Below, piece by piece: positions 58,497 through 64,000 of a stretch of 64,000 nt of DNA. The translations under genes were made by a program, and so were the position numbers. Below the pieces are notes generated by a model. That model searched no databases. It was not told the origin of the DNA and saw only the letters and a program-made list of their open reading frames with translations. The first letter of the stretch is position 1. Each line of letters starts with the position of its first letter. The DNA is from Cubamyces lactineus (Eukaryota; Basidiomycota; Agaricomycetes; Polyporales; Polyporaceae), in assembly GCA_022376465.1 (NCBI GenBank), contig JACDTU010000001.1:2356001-2420000 (forward strand). Direction: 5' to 3'.

Positions 58497-59316
58497 CAAT
58501 ACGCTCGGCTGACAGGAAGTTCGACGACCAATTGAGGCTTACAAGCCAGCTTCCTGGCAGGGTCAGCCAATCGCTGGTGCACGACCCTGTCACCCAGCGC
58601 CCTTCCTTGGAACGTTCTTGACAGGAAGTCCGTTGTGTCCGCCTCCGGTGACGTCTGTACACCCCGACGGCGAGCGGCGAGATGCCAGCGTGTCCTCGCA
58701 CGCTGTCTCGATCTCCCCATCGAGAGTTCCTGGCTTCGCTGCTGACTATCGTGTCGGGCTAGTCGTGGCTCACCAAAACGATGGTTTATCTCCCCAGAAA
58801 CCATCAACTGAGTTGAGTGGGGTAAGGAGGAGCTAAGCAGTCCCGTAGATAGACCAACACTCGGGCATGGGCGGCGAACCTTCTTGATAGGGGCCAATCA
58901 CGGGAGAGCTTGAAGTTTGAACATACCAACACAGCCACGGCACACGTCCATCAATCATAGCATGCGCAGTATATATCAAACAAGCTCCCGTGTAGATTTC
59001 CAACCACTTCTACTCCTCGATAGGCTGCACACCGTTCGTCGCGCTCGCCCTTTCGTTATGTTATGAGCCGCGAATGCGCGCCAAACTCCTCAATACATTG
59101 TGCCTGCCCACGGACAACATACGGCGTGTCTCATCGCACAAGGAGGTTTGAACATATCATTCCGCAGTACAGTAGTACTACAATCCGGCCTTGCCTAAGC
59201 TTCTACCAAACGTACACCGACACCATACATCCAAAAACCACCACGCCAAACCAGACGACGTACACCTCCACCTTCCCCGTTGTCACCGACGTCCCAAGCG
59301 CGTCACCATACGGCTA
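58497..59316. other. Intergenic stretch, ferritin-like gene to BRO1
   Basis: Promoter side of the ferritin-like gene and 3' flank of BRO1. A second AT-rich TATATAT near 58971 has no clear gene attached. Confidence 0.5.
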
Positions 59317-62300
59317 TCAACGCCCATAACCCTGCGGGTACTGATACTGCTGCTGCGATCCCTGCTGAGGGTATCCCGAGTAGTAGTACGGCTGCTGCTG
59401 CTGTTGATGCTGTTGAGGAGGAGGCGGGGGCTGTGATCCCGGAGGGGGCGGGGGCGGGGGCGTCGCCCCATACTGCTGAGACGAGTAACTAATCGGCGGG
59501 GGCGGAGGCGGGAACGGCGACGAAGCAGCCGGAGCCCTGCTCTGGTACGCCCCCTGGCCATACTGCGGCTGTGACGCCGGCGGGGGCGGGTACGGCGACT
59601 GCGGTGGCTGGCCATACCCAGGCTGCTGCTGCTGCTGCGGTTGTGACTGCGACTGCGGAGGGGGCGAAGCGTACGAAGGATAATGTTGCGGGGGAGGAGG
59701 CGGACGCGCCGGGGGAGGAGACGCGGCGCTGCTGGTCCCGAAGAGACCGAGGGAGGCGTAGGGATCTGATGGTGGAGGTGGCGGCTGCTGATACGACGGC
59801 TGAGACGGCGGCTGGGTAGGAGGGGAGGGCAGGTATGGCGCGGATGGCTGCGAGTTTGATGGCGGAGGAGGGAGCTGGAAAGCCTGCGCAGATTGTGCCG
59901 GCTGGGTAGAATAGTGCGACGGGGGAGGTGGGGACGTCCATTGGCGTTGTGGAGGGGCCTGCGGTGGGGGAGGCGACGTCGCCCCGTTCGCGCCCCGCAG
60001 GTTCATCGACGCGAACGACGACTCTAGGCCCGTCGAAGGCTTAGGAGGTGGTGGCGGCAGCGGAGGCTTGTCTCCCGAAGCAGCTGACGTCGACGTCGAC
60101 TTCGGGATCGCGAGCCTACGCTCGACTTCAGCTTGAGACGCAAGCGCTTCGCGCTCGGCGGTGCGCTCCGATATGAACGACTCCGCTTGGCGCTTGAGCA
60201 CCCCAGTGAGCTCCGTAAGTTCTGTGTAGAACTGTAGGCCCTTGCTTTTAAAACACTCAGATCATCATTTTCTTCAATAGAGGAAGTAACCGAGATACTT
60301 ACGCAAGCCCGTCGCGGACCTCCATGTACACATCACGCGCGCGGGAGAACCGTCGGACGGTCTCTTTCTTGCGCTTCTCGCGTTCCTCCCACTTCTTCGC
60401 ACCCGGGCCGCGTCCGGCCATATCCCTCAAGGCGCGCCACAGCTGGGTCAGCTCCTGCAGAGTGACTTGCTCGTGGTGGACGGTCGCGGCGAGTCGCTGT
60501 TGGTATGGTCGGAACTTCTCCAGCTCCCCAGCGAACAGCGTGCTCTCGACGCCGGTGTTGCGTCGGTTTAGCAGAAGCAGATGGGACACGTCGTCTTGTT
60601 GGACCTGTGAGCGCGCCGTAAGCATTCGTATTCAGACAGGGAGAGATGCTAATACCTTATCCTTGAGGTCTTTCAGCACCTGTCCGCGTTCGTGCGAGAT
60701 CTTGTTCAGCCGCCCGAGCCTCTCCTCGATCTCGTCGACAAACTGCCCAATCTTGACGCGCTCCTCGTCGTCCTTCGCCTCGCTTCCAATGTCCAGATCG
60801 AGCAAATTCTCCGTTCCCGCGCCGGCCGACTGCGTGCTCGCCCTGAAGACGTCCTCGACCTCGGGCGACAACAGGAGCCGGATCTCGCTCCGCACTGACT
60901 CCCATAGACGGACGACCTGCTGGTCCGACTGCGCGGCGGCCTCAAGCGCGGAGAGGTGCGACTTGAGGTCCTGCCGGATCGTCTTCGTGAGACCCGAAGA
61001 GGGCGCCTGCGTCCACAGGTGGTCGTACTTGACCCGCATCGCCTCGCACTCGCGGCTTTCGGAGTCGAGGTCGTGGCTGATGCTCTCCAGCTCGTGCTTG
61101 ACGGTCTCCTTCATCCTGTTGAGCTCGGACATGATACCCTCGACGCCTTCGCGCTCCTCCATGAGCCCGATGTCTTCCTTCCACCGGCGCACCTCCGTAG
61201 GGAGTTCAGCTTCTCCGCCTACCCCACCCTCGGCTATCGCCTTGAAACGCGGGAGGCCTTCTTTGATTCCGAGCGCGTCGAGCGCGCTCTTCACCTCTAC
61301 TTCCGCGTTGTCGGCTCTTTCTACCTCTCCACGCACAAGCTTTGCTTTCTCCTCAGAATACACGCTCGCGCTCTCATGCACGCTGAGCGGAATGAGGCGG
61401 ATGAACATGTCCTGGCCGATGACCCTCTGCACGTCGGGTGAGGCGTATACCTCTTGGATCGTGATTGGGGTCGCGACCGCAGCTTTCTCGATTTGTGGCA
61501 GGGTTTCGGGGGTGGGCAGGATTGAATGGTAGATGAGGTCGTTCTCGCGCTGCGCCTCGTTCTTCTTTTCCGTGACGAGAGCAAGGTGCGCCTTGGTGAG
61601 CTCCTGCAGGGCGGGACCTGCGTCGGGAGGGAGGTTCGGCGACATTTGCGTGACGAAAAGCGAGGCAAACGAGGACGCAGTGCGGTTGGCCTCCTTGGCT
61701 GCAGACTCGGCGACGGTGAATCGTATAAGGGCGTCGCCATGCTTGCCTGCTGCACTGTCGGCCAATCCTCGATAGTACTGGGATACGGAGGTGAAATACT
61801 TTGCTTTGGTCTGCGACAACGTCTGAGCCGACGAACACTGGCAATGGGAGGAACATACGTACCTGTATCACGGTCACCCAGTTCCGGTCAAAGATGCCCT
61901 TGCCCATGAACTCCTTGACCTCCTCGCTCAGCGAATTGTACATGAACGCCGCCTGCGCCGCAATCTTCGCCACAAGCGCATTGCCCTTCTTCTCGTCCGT
62001 GCACTTCTCGAAGAAGACCTCCGTCGCCTGCGCGAGGATGATGCCGACGAGGAACTTAATCACCTCCCGGCTGAGGTCGAGCGACGGCGCGTGCAGGAAG
62101 TTGTCGTTGATGTACGTGAGCATGCCCGCCGTCGTGCGGAAGTAGTAGAACGCGCGCTTGAGGCCCTCGGGGTCGGACCTGTTCTGCGAGGCCGCGATGG
62201 CGGAGTGCGTCGCCGCGATCTGGAAGATGATGGACGCCTTCTCGTACGCGATTGACGTCTGCGTGATGAGCTTGTTCGTGAACGCGTCGCGCCAGGGGAA

Positions 62301-62633
62301 GTTGACGCGGATCTCGGAGAAGCGTAGCTCGAGCAGCTCGAGTTGGCCGAAGTACTTGTGTAGCAGGTCCTTGGCTGGATTCCTGTGTCAGTCTAACGTT
62401 CACTGTAATCACTATAGCGCATATAGCGGCGCACCCGTCATGTCGCTGCCTGCCCCTTTGACTGCGTCTTGCCTACACCGCTGCAGGTTCGCGCACTCTT
62501 GGGCATAGTTATCTGGGTCCTCTCCGTACGAATGGGCAATCGCATTGCGAATGGGTGTCGTCCAATCCACTTCCTCCGTCGTCTTCTTCGGAATGGATAT
62601 CATAGGCGAGTTGTGCGCCGATAATAGAGACAT
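59317..62633 (-). CDS. BRO1: BRO1-domain ESCRT-associated protein (Bro1/Alix family)
   Basis: Five exons (62435-62633, 61863-62374, 60656-61810, 60303-60604, 59317-60244) give 1031 residues. The N-terminal BRO1 domain (about 10-390) starts MISIPKKTTEEVDW and includes SYGEDPDNYAQEC, AGMLTYINDNFLHAPS, DLSREVIKFL and KAKYFTSVSQYYRG. A helical V-domain follows (about 400-730), then a coiled region. A C-terminal tail of about 250 residues is very rich in Pro, Gln and Tyr. The protein would bind Snf7/ESCRT-III on endosomes and recruit a deubiquitinase for multivesicular-body sorting. The opening and the V-domain fit Bro1 rather than the pH-response paralogue PalA/Rim20, though the two are related. 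Start is Met at 62633 or 62603; the second begins the conserved sequence. Confidence 0.93.
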
Positions 62634-63086
62634 CGTGAACGTCTGATAACAGGCCCAAAGCTACGTTATGGAGAATGTATGAAGTTGGAAGAAGTATATC
62701 CGAGAGTGGTTGTGTGTTGCCAGACTGTGATCGCACAGGTTCCGGTGTTCGGAGGTGATTGTCGTCAAACAACTTGAGCAGTATACAGCTAGCGATACAA
62801 TCAAGTCGAGGGTCGTGCAGATAGTCTGGCAGAAGAGGTGGAGGTTGGAAGGGAAGAGGACTGGACCGAGGCGGCCGGGCGCGCGCAGTCCGCTCACGTC
62901 ACCGTGTGATCTCAAGTTCTGCGTGCAAAGGCACACATCTCAGGCACATTTGTGCAAACCTCACTCGCAGCGATGATTCAGACAAGGTAGAGGAAAAGTG
63001 CTATTGTAAAGTCCGGTATGTAGGCGACAGCATCAGGCCGGCACGCAAGTACTCTACATCTACCACGTCGACAGTGTTTACTACGC
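62634..63086. other. Intergenic stretch, BRO1 promoter to ATP synthase gamma gene
   Basis: Upstream region of BRO1 and 3' flank of the gamma-subunit gene. No motif recognised. Confidence 0.5.
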
Positions 63087-64000
63087 TTAGAGCGCACTCG
63101 CACCTGCACACCGAACATGAATACCAGGAATGATGACGTTATGCGGAGGCACGTACCAGTGATAATGTCGACGAGCTCGTTCGTGATGGCGGCCTGGCGA
63201 CCACGGTTGTACTGCAGCGTCAGACGGTTGATCATGTCCGAAGCGTTCTTCGACGCGTTGTCCATGGCGTTACGACTAGAACGAGACGGATGAGGGGAGG
63301 ACTTCAGCCGTTGATGGTTCCGTGCACTTACCGAGCGCTCTGCTCGCAAGCGTGCGCCTCGACGAGGGCAGCGTAGATGGCATTCGCGAGGGAGAACTCA
63401 GACAGATCCCTCGTGACGTCGTCCTCCATCTCATAGGCCTTGAAGCCAGCTGTATTCCGATTAGTCTCCCGTCATACGCACGCTGCTAGTGTAGAACTTA
63501 CGCGACTCCTTCAGGAGGGCCTCAGACTCGACCTCAACGATAGCGGGCTCGTACGAGATCGCGGAGACGAACTTGTTGTATACAATCGCAATCTTGTCAT
63601 ACTTAACGCCAGACGTGAGGATGAGGTCTGCGACACCGGCCGCGTCCGCGAAGGTGGGGATGTCACGGCCAATCTGGTTGAACGACATGACGAGGTTGCG
63701 GGGGAGCAGACGCGAGAGCTGCGCCTTGGACTTGTCACCGATCACCATGATGGGCGAGTCCTCGTCAACCTTGTCCTTCTCCGCGAAGGCACGGCGGGTC
63801 GCCTTCGTCACGGAGGAGTGGATACCACCGCACAGGCCCTTGTCGGAGGAGACGACAATGAAGAGGGTGCGCTTGCCAGCGTCCTCAGCAGGGGCATGCT
63901 GGAACAGCTCTTGGTGGGGATAAACACTCGTGTAACGCACGCGCAAAAGCTATGACATGACATACCAGAGTTGGCGAGCCCGTACTCCTTACCCGCCTGC
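63087..64000 (-). CDS. ATP3: Mitochondrial ATP synthase F1 gamma subunit (3' part, continues past right edge)
   Basis: Exons visible are 63966->64000, 63502-63909, 63332-63449, 63157-63275 and 63087-63103. They encode the C-terminal two-thirds of the gamma subunit. Landmarks are [62 protein letters not shown] and [17 protein letters not shown], followed by [25 protein letters not shown] at the very C-terminus. The subunit is the rotating shaft of the F1 motor in the mitochondrial matrix. The last exon has only 17 bases, yet it supplies the exactly conserved end. The 5' part, with the mitochondrial targeting sequence, lies outside the window. Confidence 0.95.

Noticed and set aside
60324..61532. 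402-codon open frame antisense to BRO1
   Set aside because: Ser/Arg-rich mirror of the BRO1 coding strand; BRO1 domain conservation is unambiguous.

Overview
The window looks like nuclear DNA of a wood-decaying basidiomycete, probably a white-rot polypore. The reasons are: genes split by many short introns (mostly 48-65 bases, GT-AG with occasional GC-AG); a class II heme peroxidase with lignin-peroxidase-type residues; a FunK1-type kinase and a DUF4470 protein; and intron-containing tRNA genes. The polypore assignment is inference from the lignin peroxidase. Exon joins given below were worked out by eye from splice sites, reading-frame continuity and remembered family conservation; no alignment or RNA evidence was available.

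Left half (1-30 kb) is gene-poor. Its main content is a dispersed family of small secreted proteins of 114-122 residues with eight cysteines and a terminal C-x-C-E motif. Seven copies are intact (A 2243, B 3678 minus, C 6045, D 12638 minus, E 15074, F 21942 minus, G 54895 minus; each number is the start-codon position) and one is decayed (28839-29131 minus). All intact copies share a leader intron ending just before the ATG and a TATA-like box, and most have a CCAGTC-like element about 35 bases downstream of it. Between them lie a MYND zinc-finger gene (7338-8779 minus), the lignin peroxidase (10424-11876), a 733-residue conserved-looking protein (16634-18835 minus), a purine nucleoside phosphorylase (19622-20865 minus), an Ldb17/SPIN90-like actin regulator (25086-27887 minus) and a tRNA-Arg(CCG) gene.

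Right half (31-64 kb) is denser and mostly housekeeping or basidiomycete-conserved: a CaMK-type kinase (31561-33451), a FunK1 kinase gene with an in-frame stop (34114-37563 minus), a DUF4470 protein (38374-42164), a REEP/TB2-DP1/HVA22 membrane protein (42918-44022 minus), a secreted endonuclease/exonuclease/phosphatase-fold enzyme (44371-45644 minus), a coiled-coil protein with a PLPIP-type repeat tail (46542-49388 minus), an AAA+ ATPase (51033-53771), secreted-protein copy G, a tRNA-Gln(CTG) gene, a secreted ferritin-like Rds1-type protein (57218-58400 minus), the ESCRT-associated protein BRO1 (59317-62633 minus) and the 3' part of the mitochondrial ATP synthase gamma gene (63087 to the right edge, minus).

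I see no operon-like organisation, CRISPR array or complete transposon. The most notable biology is the expanding eight-cysteine secreted family surrounding a lignin peroxidase. Its copies show tandem and inverted duplication, near-identical members, two interleaved subfamilies and one dead copy, which suggests recent and continuing turnover. Its function is not shown by the sequence; a lectin-like (Y3-like glycan-binding) role is only a guess.
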